Shown here one piece after another: positions 46,845 to 56,010 of a DNA stretch of 64,000 bases. A model generated the notes under the pieces. It was not told the DNA's origin. It saw only the letters and a list, made by a program, of their open reading frames with translations, and searched no databases. Position 1 is the stretch's first letter. Each line of letters opens with the position of its first letter. The stretch comes from Clostridium caldaquaticum (GTDB taxonomy: Bacteria > Bacillota > Clostridia > Clostridiales > Clostridiaceae): assembly GCF_023806125.1 (NCBI RefSeq), contig NZ_JAMSKT010000005.1:1-64000 (forward strand), read 5' to 3'. A program made the position numbers and the translations under genes.

Positions 46845-47840
46845 TTACTGTCCATTGGCTTTTAAAATATTTGCTTGATGAACCGGATCAACTACTGGAT
46901 CGCTGTGACCTACTGAATTATAGAAATACAAATCACAATGACCTGCCATTCCATTTGTTATGCTGTCTGTTGAACTATGTGGCATTCCCGTTAAACTAAC
47001 CGCCATCTGATAGCTTGTCCCACCTTTTGTAAAACTTAATACCATTGGTCTTTTTTTAGTCCAAGACCAAGTTCCGTATATCGACTGCATTATATTTGTA
47101 TCTTCTTGAGTTAAAGTTACAATATCGCTATGGTTTGAACCTCCGTAATATCTTATGTTGAAAGTTTTTCCTGTAGCTAAATCCTTAAGTGTCCCTGTGG
47201 TTCCTACAGTCCATAATCTCATTGCATTTTCCCATGTATAAATATCACCAAAACTATTGTTTACTCTCGCCTTCATCATAGTTATGCCAACAGGCTTAAC
47301 TATTGATGTGGAGTTTACTGGAATTGTTAAAATCTGTCCAGGCATAACATAATCTGTAACTAACATGTTAGTTTTAATAATAGCCTCTACTGATGTACTA
47401 TATTTTTTTGCAAGTGTCCAAAGATTATCTCCAGATACCACCTTATAATTTACAGTCTGAACTGATGGTGTCTTAGCTGTAATTTCTGCTATATTTAATA
47501 CTTGTCCAACATAAATAGCAGAACTGGTTAGATTATTTAGCTTCATCAAATTATCAACAGTTATCCCATATTTTCTTGAAATAATCCACAATGTTTCCCC
47601 TGAAACAACCACATGAATTGGAGCTACCTTTAAAGTTTGTCCAATACTAATTATGTCTGATGATAAATTATTCCACTTCTTTAAATCCTCTACTGATACA
47701 TTAAAGCTGCGTGAGATTTTCCATAGAGTATCTCCTGCTGCAACCTTATATGTAGTTACTGCTGCACTGGCAGCTTCAGATAAAAATCCCCCTGCAAAAA
47801 TTATAGCCGATACTAACACTGAAAGCAGCTTTTTTTTCAT
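46845..47840 (-). CDS. Secreted protein with three LysM domains
   Basis: A 331-residue exported protein. A signal peptide (MKKKLLSVLVSAIIFAGGFL, cleavage near ASA) is followed by three LysM repeats at about 29-72, 75-117 and 130-175, with AAGDTLWKIS, VSGETLWIIS and VSGDNLWTLA. These bind peptidoglycan or chitin. The C-terminal 150 residues form a domain I cannot name; it has conserved-looking segments GTWSWTKKRPM, MAGHCDLYFYNS and DPVHQANI with His and Cys that could bind metal or act in catalysis. It is not a classical YkuD, NlpC or SCP domain. It is monocistronic with AAGGAGG before the ATG. Confidence 0.88.
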   Translation of the reverse strand: MKKKLLSVLVSAIIFAGGFLSEAASAAVTTYKVAAGDTLWKISRSFNVSVEDLKKWNNLSSDIISIGQTLKVAPIHVVVSGETLWIISRKYGITVDNLMKLNNLTSSAIYVGQVLNIAEITAKTPSVQTVNYKVVSGDNLWTLAKKYSTSVEAIIKTNMLVTDYVMPGQILTIPVNSTSIVKPVGITMMKARVNNSFGDIYTWENAMRLWTVGTTGTLKDLATGKTFNIRYYGGSNHSDIVTLTQEDTNIMQSIYGTWSWTKKRPMVLSFTKGGTSYQMAVSLTGMPHSSTDSITNGMAGHCDLYFYNSVGHSDPVVDPVHQANILKANGQ

Positions 47841-47937
47841 GTTATCCTCCTTAAAATCGACACATTTTTCTTACAATTTAATTATAATCGATTTCGCGGC
47901 AAAAATAACTAAGAAATTTATGGTATTTATAGAGGCT

Positions 47938-48084
47938 TTATATTTTTTCACTCTGTATATAATTATGTATATCTTCTCTTAGCTGCAGCTTCCCCATTTT
48001 AATATCTGAATTTACCTTCTGAATTATTATTATAGATAAAATTACAATAATTATTAGCTCAATTATTATCTTTATTTTTCTCAT
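47938..48084 (-). CDS. Possible 48-residue single-pass membrane protein
   Basis: A short frame encodes MRKIKIIIELIIIVILSI and on to a charged tail ending NYIQSEKI. It has two or three basic residues, one hydrophobic helix (about 6-22) and a mixed hydrophilic end. A GGGAGA ribosome site lies about 10 bases upstream. It lies in the gap between the LysM gene and the zinc-ribbon protein gene. Function unknown; it could be a spurious frame in AT-rich DNA, though start, ribosome site and topology are coherent. Confidence 0.45.
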   Translation of the reverse strand: MRKIKIIIELIIIVILSIIIIQKVNSDIKMGKLQLREDIHNYIQSEKI

Positions 48085-48327
48085 AATTTTAATTCTCCCT
48101 ACCTTTTAAACAACCTCTTGTATAAAATTATAAATAGCATTCCTTACAAATATATAATGCAATTATTAAGATTTTCTTAATAATTATTATTCATATGTAA
48201 CAGCCGTTTATAAAAAATTCATACAATATCTGTTGTGAACATAAATTATATATGTTAAGTTATAATTAATAAGATACACAACTTTAAAAAGATTAGATTT
48301 GACTTTTAAAGGAGGATTTTAAATAGT

Positions 48328-48714
48328 ATGAAAAATATATTCAATAAAGCTGCCTACTATTTCAGAAATTCCTACGGCTTTGATAAATTTTCCAAATACC
48401 TCTATATTGCAGGTCTTATACTTACATTTGGAAAGCTTACTGCTATATTTGGATATGCCTTAATTATTTATGGAACTTGGAGGGCTGTATCAAAAAATAA
48501 ATATAGAAGATATCAGGAACTTTCAGTATTTGAAAATTATCTTTTAATATTCAAGCAGAAATATTATAGATATAAATCCTCTATTATAGATTTTCCTAAA
48601 TATAAAATATTTAAGTGCCCAAATTGCTCTCAAAAACTTAGAGTACCTAGAAAAAAAGGAAAACTTATTATCACTTGCAAAAAATGCGGTACTGAGTTTA
48701 GAGGCAAATCCTAA
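48328..48714 (+). CDS. Small membrane protein with C-terminal zinc ribbon
   Basis: A 128-residue protein. One or two hydrophobic segments (about 23-48, YLYIAGLILTFGKL onward) precede a basic linker. The C terminus has two knuckles, CPNC and CKKC, about 20 residues apart, forming a zinc ribbon of the kind used for nucleic acid or protein contacts. I do not recognise the family. AAAGGAGG lies 11 bases before the ATG. It is a lone gene ending at a strong hairpin shared with the convergent permease gene. Confidence 0.75.
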   Translation: MKNIFNKAAYYFRNSYGFDKFSKYLYIAGLILTFGKLTAIFGYALIIYGTWRAVSKNKYRRYQELSVFENYLLIFKQKYYRYKSSIIDFPKYKIFKCPNCSQKLRVPRKKGKLIITCKKCGTEFRGKS

Positions 48715-48738
48715 AAGAATTTTGTGAAGAAAAAATAT

Positions 48739-48788
48739 AAACAGTTAAGCCAACCGCTAATTTTACAAGCAGCCGGCTTAACTGTTTT
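48739..48788. terminator. Bidirectional terminator
   Basis: AAACAGTTAAGCC (48739-48751) pairs with GGCTTAACTGTTT (48775-48787), enclosing a 23-base loop. It lies between the zinc-ribbon gene and the end of the convergent permease gene. Confidence 0.8.
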
Positions 48789-51036
48789 ATTCTGCTCTTG
48801 ATTTTAAGGCTTCAGCCATAGATATTTTGTTTATTTTCTTTCTGCTTAAAAATTTTGACAATTCATAGGTTAGGTATATTATAACGAAACCAACCAGAAC
48901 ATAAATGTAATTTATTGTTACTTCAAAAGATATGCTCATATCTTTTGTCACAGATTTAAACATAGCACTCAAAGAAAAAATAAGTATAGGTACTCCTAAA
49001 ACATACCCTAGTACAACCATAAAAGTTGAGCTGTTCAAAATTAAAGAATAAACTTCCTTTTTCCTATAGCCAAACACCTTCATAAGAGAAATATTTTGTT
49101 TATTTTCTTCTATAATAAGTGAAGTTACCACATATATGACTAATAATCCAATAGTAAAGGCCATAAAAGCAACACCGCCTATAACAGCTTGAAGAGGCTT
49201 AGTTAATGTATCAAAGGCACTTTTTAATTCATTAGAAGTTACAACAGTTAATAATTTATTTTCCTCTATATCAAGCTTCTCTGTGCTCCAAAGTCCCATA
49301 TAGATGTCTTTTTGGTATCCTAGCAAGTTGTTCAATCTATCTATAGGAATATAAATATATTGACCTACATAACTTTCAGCAATATTATCTATGGTTATAT
49401 TGAACTCCTTTGAGTCCAGCCTGTTAATCAAATTAATTGTGTCTTTTGGTTTAAGGTTAAGTTTATCAGCTAAGGGTCTTGTAATAATTACTTTATCAGA
49501 TTTTAACATATTACCCGCTTTATCCTTAAAAGAGATATACTGAGAGTCAGCACTTACTCCATACACCGTAAAATTAATCTTATTATCATTTTTTAATAAA
49601 ACCGGTATTTCAGAAAAAGCTTCACCCTTTTGCGGTTTACCCTGCTGAACCGAATTAAATACATATTGATAATTATATTTAAAAGCTTCATTAAAAGAAT
49701 CCTTAATTAAAGTATCCATGGAGCTTTTTGATGCAAAGCCCATAAGCAGCAGCATGGTGGCCATAATAATACCAAGTAGAAGAAATAAACTTCTTGGAAT
49801 ACTTCTAAGCTGTTCTCTAATAACAAATTTTGTCTTGAATTTCAACTTATCAAGCTTAATGTTTCTTTCTATAAATCCAACTTTATTATTTTCGCTTCCG
49901 CCTTTAATAAGTTCAACAGGTGAATACTTTAACGACTTATTTACTACAAAATAACTGCAGACTACTAGAAATATTATAGGCAGCAGAATACCTGCTATTA
50001 CATATTTTACACTAAAATTTAGAATACCTACGGGCATATTAAAGTAAGATATATAAAAATTTATCATAGGTTTTAAAGTTATCATTCCAAGTATAGTCCC
50101 AACTATTCCTCCTAAAAGAGATATAGTAAAGGGATACATAAGATAATGTTTCATTATATTCTTTTTCTTGTAACCTAAAGCATAAAGAGTTCCTATAATA
50201 ACAGACTCTCTTTTAAGCATTCTCCACATAACTATACTGGTAAGTATACAAGTAAGAAATAGAATAACTGCAGGCATAGAAGAACTCACTTTATCAATTC
50301 CTTTAAGTTTTGCAGTTACATATGTTACTCTTGGATTATCAGCTATGTTTAGCCAGTTAAGAATTATTATATTTTCACTTCTTAAATATTTTTTAAGCTC
50401 GGATATTTTATCGTCGATAGAACTTCTGTCTCCATTAAATCTTATAGCATAAAAACTATTCCCTCTGTTAATACTACTAAAGTCAGATTTTCCTATCACT
50501 GCAATACCAAAACTGTTAGAATCGTTCATTATATCTGATACTGCTTTTAATGGATATATATAGTTTGGCATAGAAGCAAAGCCTGATATAGTAAAATTAC
50601 AATCATATATTTTTATATTATCTCCAAGCTTTAATTTATTAGCCTTTGCAAAGGAAGGATCAATAAGAATATCGCCGCCCTTTAAAGTTTTACCTTCAAT
50701 TATAGCCGGTATATTTACTTTTGTATTTTCACTAAATATTCTAAGTGTCTTATCCTTTGATATATAGTAATCAATAAACTTTGTTTCTTCAATGCTTGCA
50801 TTAAATTTCTCTTCTAAAGCTTCAATATTATTTAACTTTTGATTAATCATAAAACTTGCGTCTTCTTGTTTATAATCATTCTGAAAAGATAAGCAGATTT
50901 TTGTAATATTAATAGAAAGCAGGTTAAACAAAGTAAAAACAAAGCAGCTTAAAATAATAAGCACTAAGGAACCAATATACTGAGACTTATTCTCAAGCAT
51001 AGTTCTTTTAATTTTCTTATTTATAATCATTACCAT
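48787..51036 (-). CDS. FtsX-type ABC transporter permease
   Basis: A 749-residue membrane protein with an N-terminal membrane helix (YIGSLVLIILSCFVFTLF), an extracytoplasmic domain, three central helices, then a second domain and a final set of helices with VFGYRKKEVYSLIL, the usual FtsX pattern. Unlike the 1117-residue paralog at 26805-30158 it has no long coiled coil. It pairs with the ATPase just upstream, whose stop codon overlaps its start. Substrate unknown; no lipoprotein or accessory gene is adjacent. Confidence 0.9.
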   Translation of the reverse strand: MVMIINKKIKRTMLENKSQYIGSLVLIILSCFVFTLFNLLSINITKICLSFQNDYKQEDASFMINQKLNNIEALEEKFNASIEETKFIDYYISKDKTLRIFSENTKVNIPAIIEGKTLKGGDILIDPSFAKANKLKLGDNIKIYDCNFTISGFASMPNYIYPLKAVSDIMNDSNSFGIAVIGKSDFSSINRGNSFYAIRFNGDRSSIDDKISELKKYLRSENIIILNWLNIADNPRVTYVTAKLKGIDKVSSSMPAVILFLTCILTSIVMWRMLKRESVIIGTLYALGYKKKNIMKHYLMYPFTISLLGGIVGTILGMITLKPMINFYISYFNMPVGILNFSVKYVIAGILLPIIFLVVCSYFVVNKSLKYSPVELIKGGSENNKVGFIERNIKLDKLKFKTKFVIREQLRSIPRSLFLLLGIIMATMLLLMGFASKSSMDTLIKDSFNEAFKYNYQYVFNSVQQGKPQKGEAFSEIPVLLKNDNKINFTVYGVSADSQYISFKDKAGNMLKSDKVIITRPLADKLNLKPKDTINLINRLDSKEFNITIDNIAESYVGQYIYIPIDRLNNLLGYQKDIYMGLWSTEKLDIEENKLLTVVTSNELKSAFDTLTKPLQAVIGGVAFMAFTIGLLVIYVVTSLIIEENKQNISLMKVFGYRKKEVYSLILNSSTFMVVLGYVLGVPILIFSLSAMFKSVTKDMSISFEVTINYIYVLVGFVIIYLTYELSKFLSRKKINKISMAEALKSRAE

Positions 51037-51728
51037 TCAATCCTTTCTGCAGGCATAATTATATTATTGACTATGCACTCTACAATCTCACCGCTTCTAA
51101 CCTTATAAACTCTGTTTGCCATTGCACTGATTGCATTATTATGTGTTATCATAAGTATAGTTGTACCATATTCCTTGTTAATTTTTTCAAGAAGCTTCAG
51201 TATTTCTCTAGAGGCTGCAAAATCAAGCGCACCTGTTGGTTCATCACATAATAAAAGCTTTGGATTTTTAACAATAGCTCTTGCAATAGAAACCCTTTGC
51301 TGCTCTCCACCGCTTAGTTCCCTGGGAAATCTATGCTTTTTGTCAAGCATTCCTACAGCTTTTAGAACTTCCTCAGTATCTAACGGTGAGTCACTTATGT
51401 TTGAAACTACCTCTATATTTTCTCCAACAGTAAGATTAGGTATTAAATTATAAAACTGAAATATAAAACCTATTTTTTCTCTTCTGTAATCTGTAAGCTT
51501 GTTATCATTTAATTTAGTAACTTCAATATTATCTACAAAAACATCACCTGAATCGCTTCTGTCAACTCCTCCTATAATATTAAGAAGAGTAGATTTGCCA
51601 GAGCCAGATGGACCAAGTATAACTCCTATTTCCCCTTTATTAAGTTCCATTCCTACGCCCTTTAAAACTGTTGTTGTTACTTCGCCCGTTTTATAGCTTT
51701 TCTTTAAATTTTCAACTTTTAAAAACAT
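51030..51728 (-). CDS. ABC transporter ATP-binding protein, MacB/LolD type
   Basis: A 232-residue ATPase with Walker A GPSGSGKST, signature [14 protein letters not shown] and Walker [13 protein letters not shown]. It drives the downstream FtsX-type permease, with which it overlaps by 7 bases. It closely resembles the ATPase at 30161-30865, including the final IEW, so the two pairs are paralogous systems. No regulator gene precedes this pair. Confidence 0.95.
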   Translation of the reverse strand: MFLKVENLKKSYKTGEVTTTVLKGVGMELNKGEIGVILGPSGSGKSTLLNIIGGVDRSDSGDVFVDNIEVTKLNDNKLTDYRREKIGFIFQFYNLIPNLTVGENIEVVSNISDSPLDTEEVLKAVGMLDKKHRFPRELSGGEQQRVSIARAIVKNPKLLLCDEPTGALDFAASREILKLLEKINKEYGTTILMITHNNAISAMANRVYKVRSGEIVECIVNNIIMPAERIEW

Positions 51729-51763
51729 TTATTTAACCTCCCTTTAAAATAATCATTTTTTAA

Positions 51764-51810
51764 AAAGCAGCAAGACATAATAATATAAGTATATTATGTC
51801 TTGCTGCTTT
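51764..51810 (-). terminator. Strong terminator after the second AI-2E-type gene
   Basis: A 19-bp perfect stem pairs AAAGCAGCAAGACATAATA (51764-51782) with TATTATGTCTTGCTGCTTT (51792-51810), with T-rich flanks. Confidence 0.9.
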
Positions 51811-51819
51811 TATTATAAA

Positions 51820-52830
51820 TTATTCTTTTTGTTTAACATTTAGTAAATCTAAAAAAAACATAAACATTGGTATCCCAAGCAATAGCCCCCACACCTTCAT
51901 AAAATGCTCAGAAACTATTAATACAATAAATATAATAAACACAGGAAGCTCAGTTTTTGACGCCATGAACTTAGGATTAAGCACATAGCTTTCTAAAGCA
52001 TGCAAAGCAGCTATCATAATAAAAACATAAACTATTTTCATTATTCCACCCTGATTAAAAGCAATAATTGAAAGAGGCACAAGTGATGCAATAGTACCTG
52101 CTACAGGTACTAAACTGAAGAAAAATATCATAACTCCAAGCCCTAAAAGCTGTTTGAACCCTAAAATTCCAAGGCCTATGACAGAAAGAACGGAATTAGT
52201 TAAAGCAATAAGTATTTGGGCTTGAATTACTTTTCCAAAGGAATTTAAAAAATTCACACCAAAATAATGCAAATACTTATAAAAGCCGCTTATTCTGCTT
52301 TCTTTAAATCTATGCATAAATTCTACAACTTTATGCTTTTCAAGCATAAAGAACATACTAAGCATAAGTGCTATAAATACATTTATACTCCATTTTCCAA
52401 TATTTGCTGCAAGCTGAAGCAAAAAGGTTACTCCACCTTTTGTATAACCTTTAACATCTATCTGTTCAAACACTGGAACTAAATATTTTTGTATATGTAT
52501 ATTAGACATATAATCAAAATCAGAAATTTCACCAATTATGTTAATTATTTGATTAATTACAACAGGTATATATTTATATATGAAAAAAGTTATTAATGTA
52601 GCAAAAACCAGATAAAAAACAACCGTTACTATTACATAATTCAAAGGAATAATTTTACCTAGCTTTCTCATAACCAGATTTTGCATACTATAAATAAGAT
52701 AGGTAAATAAAAATGTTAAAAGGAATAAATTTATCATGCCTTTCATGAATATAAAAATTATAACTAACGAAAGAAGAACTAATATTCTTTTAGTTATGTC
52801 CTTTTCTATTATAGATTGAAAAAATCCCAT
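51820..52830 (-). CDS. AI-2E family transporter (second copy)
   Basis: A 336-residue membrane protein of the same family as 45660-46712, with about eight hydrophobic segments. It has the GLGVMIFFFSLVPVAGTIASL segment, here noted by SLVPVAGTIASLVP, and LESYVLNPKFMASKTELPVF near the end. Start ATG 52830 is seven bases after GAGAGG; a TTG at 52836 is less likely. It ends at a strong terminator and lies just upstream of the ABC pair, probably as a separate unit. Substrate unknown. Confidence 0.88.
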   Translation of the reverse strand: MGFFQSIIEKDITKRILVLLSLVIIFIFMKGMINLFLLTFLFTYLIYSMQNLVMRKLGKIIPLNYVIVTVVFYLVFATLITFFIYKYIPVVINQIINIIGEISDFDYMSNIHIQKYLVPVFEQIDVKGYTKGGVTFLLQLAANIGKWSINVFIALMLSMFFMLEKHKVVEFMHRFKESRISGFYKYLHYFGVNFLNSFGKVIQAQILIALTNSVLSVIGLGILGFKQLLGLGVMIFFFSLVPVAGTIASLVPLSIIAFNQGGIMKIVYVFIMIAALHALESYVLNPKFMASKTELPVFIIFIVLIVSEHFMKVWGLLLGIPMFMFFLDLLNVKQKE

Positions 52831-52955
52831 CTTCAAACCTCTCTTTAGCTAAAGATTGTAAAAAAAATTCATAATTATATTGTAATTGTTTTATAAAATT
52901 CTTGTCAACATGATAAAATTTGACACACAATATTTAATTACTACTCATTTAGTGC

Positions 52956-52992
52956 AAAAAAGAGACTCCATTAATATGGAAGCCTCTTTTTT
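52956..52992 (-). terminator. Terminator after the P-loop kinase gene
   Basis: AAAAAAGAG and CTCCAT pair with ATGG, AG and CTCTTTTTT with small interruptions, followed on minus by a run of T. Confidence 0.7.
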
Positions 52993-53632
52993 AAAAATTA
53001 TACTTTGTTAAAATTTCCTCTGAAATTCTTTTTAAATCATTTATAGTACCATTGTTTACAATAAGTTCATCGCATAAATTATTAATTATATACGGAACTT
53101 CCGATTCTGTATTATGTTCAAAGCTGCTGTTTTTAACTGTAACTTCCCCATCTCTTGCAATAAGCCTTTCCCTTCTTACCTCTTCGCTTACCTTAATTCC
53201 TACAACTAAATACCCTTTAGTTTTAAAATAGTGCAAGTCTGTTAAAGTACGCCCGCCTACAATAATAGAAAGCTCTTCGTTTCTTATTATTTCTAGCTGC
53301 TTAAGAAGTGTCATCTTATAATCATATTCTTCTACCGTGCTATTATCCCAACCATACTTATCCTGCCATCTTTCATATATAAGCGCAAGTATGTAGTCGC
53401 ACATAATATTATCATCTAACTCTCTAAGCTTATCTGCAACTGTTTGACCTATATATCTTTCACGGCCTCTCCACATTGGATTTACTTTAGATACCTTCAT
53501 CATTTCTCTGCATAATACGCTCATTTTATAAATCTTTGCATTTTCTCTCAAAGCACAAAACTGCTCTGCAAGAGTATCCTTTCCAGCACCCATTTCCCCA
53601 AAAATTACTATCCCATTAAAGACTTTGTCCAT
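52991..53632 (-). CDS. P-loop nucleotide/dephospho-CoA kinase-like protein
   Basis: A 213-residue soluble P-loop protein with Walker A GEMGAGKDT near the N terminus. The Lys-Asp-Thr ending of the loop and the later VVGIKVSEEVRRERLIARDG (cut: KVSEEVRRERL) recall dephospho-CoA kinase and deoxynucleotide monophosphate kinases. The real substrate cannot be told. Start 53632 follows GGAGGG; the earlier in-frame start at 53674 is less likely. It is monocistronic, between the AI-2E-type gene and the Tad cluster. Confidence 0.7.
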   Translation of the reverse strand: MDKVFNGIVIFGEMGAGKDTLAEQFCALRENAKIYKMSVLCREMMKVSKVNPMWRGRERYIGQTVADKLRELDDNIMCDYILALIYERWQDKYGWDNSTVEEYDYKMTLLKQLEIIRNEELSIIVGGRTLTDLHYFKTKGYLVVGIKVSEEVRRERLIARDGEVTVKNSSFEHNTESEVPYIINNLCDELIVNNGTINDLKRISEEILTKYNF

Positions 53633-53719
53633 TTGAGTTCCCTCCAGTATTCTTATCCTATAGAATTTTACCATATATATTTTAAATAATCTACTTTTTA
53701 GAAAAAATAAGTAAAAATT

Positions 53720-53735
53720 GAGAATATTAATTCTC
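53720..53735 (-). terminator. Short terminator at the end of the Tad operon
   Basis: GAGAAT pairs with ATTCTC around ATTA, followed on minus by AATTTTTACTTATTTTTTC. It lies just after the DUF192 gene stop. Confidence 0.6.
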
Positions 53736-53743
53736 TTCCTTTT

Positions 53744-54091
53744 TTACTCTTCTTGTAAATTATTTTTAACTAAAAGTTTATTACCTAATTCAACCTTTTT
53801 AAACAAACCTGATTTCCCTTCAATAACCATTTGAGCCTTTTCTATAGGCATTATTATTTTTCCAGCTTGTAAACTTTCAAGCTTCTTAATAACTCTCATC
53901 TGTTCATCAAGAAATAATACATCAATAGAAAATTTCATAAAAAAAGTATGAATACTATTGCAAGGATTAAATAATATAGCCTCATAATGAGGCTTTTTTC
54001 TAAACATATATCCTGAAAATCTTTTTAAAAAAGTATCTGCTATATATACTTCTGCCAGAATTTCTCCATTATATACTAAGCTCCTAACCAT
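53744..54091 (-). CDS. DUF192 family protein
   Basis: A 115-residue protein of the DUF192 family. The core reads FLKRFSGYMFRKK, then LFNPCNSIHTFFMKFSIDVLFLD (cut: NSIHTFFM, IDVLFLD), which is diagnostic. Function is unknown; the gene often lies beside Tad/type II secretion genes. Start 54091 is preceded by AGAGGTG, four bases after the tadC stop, so it is the last gene of the Tad operon. Confidence 0.88.
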   Translation of the reverse strand: MVRSLVYNGEILAEVYIADTFLKRFSGYMFRKKPHYEAILFNPCNSIHTFFMKFSIDVLFLDEQMRVIKKLESLQAGKIIMPIEKAQMVIEGKSGLFKKVELGNKLLVKNNLQEE

Positions 54092-54095
54092 TGCT

Positions 54096-55016
54096 TCACC
54101 TCTTGCTGAATACTTCAATCATTCTTATTACAGCTGGTCCTAATATAATTACAAATATAGCCGGAAAGATAAAAAATATAAGAGGAAACAGAATTTTAAC
54201 AGGAGCTTTCATAGCTTTTTCCCTTGCTGCCTGCTTTCTGTGCTCTCTTAAATTTGCTGACTCTATCCTAAGCACTCTACCTAAACTTACTCCTAGCTCA
54301 TCTGCTTGAATTAATGATGTAACAAGCATAGAAAGTTCTCTTACATCACAGCGCTCGCTCATATTTCTTAAAGCAGTTTTACGTTCTATTCCCATTCTAA
54401 TTTCTTTAAGAGCTTTTGCAAATTCATCACAAAGTTCACCGCTAATATTTGCTACCACCCTGGCCATAGCTCCATCAAAGGACAATCCCGCTTCAACACT
54501 TACAGTAATTAAATCAAGAGAATAAGGAAGATCCTTTAATATTTTGTACTTTCTTGTTTCTATTCTTCTTGATATATAGAAATTAAAAAACACATTTACG
54601 CATAGTATCATAAGAATTGCAAGTGTAAAAGCTTTTAAAATATTAGTGTCTATTGTAAAAGACAGCAGTCCCATTGTAACTCCGGCACATAATACTGTCA
54701 TACTTTTTATATAGAGCCACTTTTCTGTAGTTCTGTTTTTTAATAACCCTGCTCTGTCCAGCCTTTTGCTAAATACCTCCAGCTTACTGCTTGGGGTAGC
54801 TTTCAATAGAAATTGACTAAAAGAATTATAAAAAGGTCTAAGCATTCTTTCAGAAAAGCTTTTGTTCTCAGTATTTTCTTCATTTACTGTATGAATATCT
54901 TTAAGCTGCTTAATTCTCTTTTCTACAGCTATTTTATTACCAGTTAAATAGGTTAAAACACCGTAAGTTAACATAAATATAAATATAAAAAAGATAAATA
55001 CAGCAATATAAATCAT
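54096..55016 (-). CDS. tadC: Tad pilus inner membrane protein TadC
   Basis: A 306-residue membrane protein with one N-terminal helix, two middle helices and a C-terminal helix around a type II secretion F domain (DLITVSVEAGLSFDGAMARV, cut: SVEAGLSFDGAM). It pairs with TadB as the platform for the TadA motor. The order TadA-TadB-TadC is conserved. GGAGAGG precedes the ATG; it follows tadB by 11 bases. Confidence 0.9.
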   Translation of the reverse strand: MIYIAVFIFFIFIFMLTYGVLTYLTGNKIAVEKRIKQLKDIHTVNEENTENKSFSERMLRPFYNSFSQFLLKATPSSKLEVFSKRLDRAGLLKNRTTEKWLYIKSMTVLCAGVTMGLLSFTIDTNILKAFTLAILMILCVNVFFNFYISRRIETRKYKILKDLPYSLDLITVSVEAGLSFDGAMARVVANISGELCDEFAKALKEIRMGIERKTALRNMSERCDVRELSMLVTSLIQADELGVSLGRVLRIESANLREHRKQAAREKAMKAPVKILFPLIFFIFPAIFVIILGPAVIRMIEVFSKR

Positions 55017-55027
55017 ATCAGCCTCTC

Positions 55028-55990
55028 CTACATATCAATGTTGACAATTTTTCTTATCATAAAAAAACCTGCTATTTCGCTAATAAAAGCCGCTATAACC
55101 ATACCTATTCCAAGTGGAGTAGTAAACAAAAGAATCATATATTCTTTATTAAAAAGATATATAGCTACTCCTAGCACAATTGGAATAAGCCCTACAATAA
55201 CTCCTGAGAGCCTTCCCTGAGCAGTTAAGGTTTTTAGCTCATTTTTAATCTTTTGTCTTTCTCTAATAGTTTCTGAAATATTATCAAGTATTTCAGATAA
55301 GTTACCCCCTATATCTTTCTGTATCAATATGGCATTCATAACAAGCCTTAAATCTTCCGATTCCATTCTTCCAAGCAAATTTTTCAACGCATCTTCTTCT
55401 GATATACCTAGACTCATTTCCTTAAGAAGCTTTTTAAATTCCTTTGAAAATGGAGCTTTTGTCTCTTCTGTTACTACAGCTACTGCCTGAAGAAAGGAAT
55501 AGCCTGCCTTAAGGGAGTTAGAGATTATAGTTATACCTTCATTTAGCTGACTGTCAAAAAGCTTTATTCTTTCCTTTTTTTTATTAGCTATTATAAGCTT
55601 AGGCACATTCCAAATTAAAATAAAAACTATTGGAGGAACAATGTAATCTTTAAAAACTGCAAATATTAAAAAAGCAAAAGCAGAAGAAAATAATATTTTT
55701 AAAACTAATAGTTCTTCTACAGTAATCGGCATATCAGCTTTTATAAGATCTGCTTCAAGCTTTTTAGCTTGACTTTTATTTAGCTTAGCTTGAGGAATTA
55801 TATTAGCTAGAAGCTTTAGGGGGCTAACCTTGTTTTTCTTATTGTTTTCATATTTTTCTCTTAAGGCATAATCTTCCTCAAAGTACTTCAGCTTATCTAT
55901 CGGATTATCCTTATTAAAAAGCTTGAAAGCTAATGCAGTTATAAATGTCCAAATAAATAAAAAGATTAAACCTACTGCTGCATATATCAT
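55028..55990 (-). CDS. tadB: Tad pilus inner membrane protein TadB
   Basis: A 320-residue membrane protein with an N-terminal helix, two central helices, an F domain (IISNSLKAGYSFLQAVAVV, cut: LKAGYSFLQA) and two C-terminal helices. It forms the membrane platform with TadC. Starts at 55990, 55996 and 55999 are all possible; I prefer 55990 with GAGGTG six bases upstream. It lies between tadA and tadC with 11-base gaps or less. Confidence 0.9.
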   Translation of the reverse strand: MIYAAVGLIFLFIWTFITALAFKLFNKDNPIDKLKYFEEDYALREKYENNKKNKVSPLKLLANIIPQAKLNKSQAKKLEADLIKADMPITVEELLVLKILFSSAFAFLIFAVFKDYIVPPIVFILIWNVPKLIIANKKKERIKLFDSQLNEGITIISNSLKAGYSFLQAVAVVTEETKAPFSKEFKKLLKEMSLGISEEDALKNLLGRMESEDLRLVMNAILIQKDIGGNLSEILDNISETIRERQKIKNELKTLTAQGRLSGVIVGLIPIVLGVAIYLFNKEYMILLFTTPLGIGMVIAAFISEIAGFFMIRKIVNIDM

Positions 55991-56010
55991 CCTCATCACC
56001 TCACTATTTC

